Assembly: GCA_021814005.1 (NCBI GenBank)
Contig: JAKAJC010000015.1
Coordinates: forward strand, 1 to 34,846
Origin: Microcaldota archaeon
GTDB lineage: Archaea > Micrarchaeota > Micrarchaeia > Anstonellales > Anstonellaceae
DNA: 34,846 nt
Reading direction: 5' to 3'
A program made the position numbers and the translations under genes. Numbering within the stretch: position 1 is the stretch's first letter; each line of letters starts with the position of its first letter. The notes under the pieces are model-generated. The model saw only the letters and a list, made by a program, of their open reading frames with translations. It had not been told where the DNA came from and did not search any database. Shown one piece after another: positions 34,769-34,846 of the stretch.

Positions 34769-34846
34769 GTTTAGATTTAGGCAGGCAGTATTTTAAGGTC
34801 TGATTGATGAATTATTGACGAGGGATAACTATGCCGTCCGAGGTAT

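Noticed and set aside
1-34846. CRISPR array search by eye, prompted by the Cas2-like ORF
   Set aside because: No regularly spaced direct repeats of 24-40 bp seen; no Cas1 or effector genes.
1-34846. Prophage or transposase genes
   Set aside because: No transposase, integrase, terminase or capsid protein recognised; the only mobile-like structure is the small inverted-repeat island.
34831-34846. Possible new CDS start (ATGCCGTCCGAGGTAT) at the window end
   Set aside because: Only five codons visible, cannot be supported.

Overview
Archaeal, probably DPANN-like, chromosomal segment with dense coding. The evidence is TFE, RFC large subunit, Trm56, class I LysRS, DUF63, an archaeal pilin-type signal, BHB-intron tRNAs and GGTG Shine-Dalgarno sites. 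Part 1: 3-9.9 kb is mostly information processing (M42 peptidase end, rfcL, YchF, Trm56, TFE, LysRS-I), with two spliced tRNAs (Lys-CUU and initiator Met) and a small AT-rich island bounded by inverted repeats. 9.9-20.5 kb holds a putative archaeal pilus/secretion set (VirB2-like pilin, pilin-like ORFs, Zot-like ATPase, divergent secretion ATPase), mixed with an aminotransferase, Prs, MarC and DUF63. 21.7-34.1 kb is an almost complete LysW-dependent alpha-aminoadipate lysine / LysW-arginine cluster: HCS, an HTH-less Lrp/RAM domain, LysT, LysU, HICDH, LysW1, LysX1, ArgF, an ACT_7/CASTOR-like protein, LysW2, LysX2, LysY/ArgC, LysZ, LysJ, LysK, and a third LysW-like protein with a degenerate C-terminus. 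All three LysW genes are too short for the supplied ORF track and were read by hand. Part 2: the strongest candidate for something new is this cluster. It has two separate LysW/LysX pairs plus a third, non-canonical carrier, two stand-alone ligand-sensing domains, and a 35-bp upstream element (27/35 identical, no gaps) shared by the promoters of HCS and of the LysW2 operon but not seen before LysW1-LysX1-ArgF. I suggest separate lysine and arginine carriers with lysine-specific control; this is inference and needs testing. The TIR-bounded AT-rich island with an 18-bp palindrome at the start of a possible Cas2/VapD-like ORF is the second candidate.
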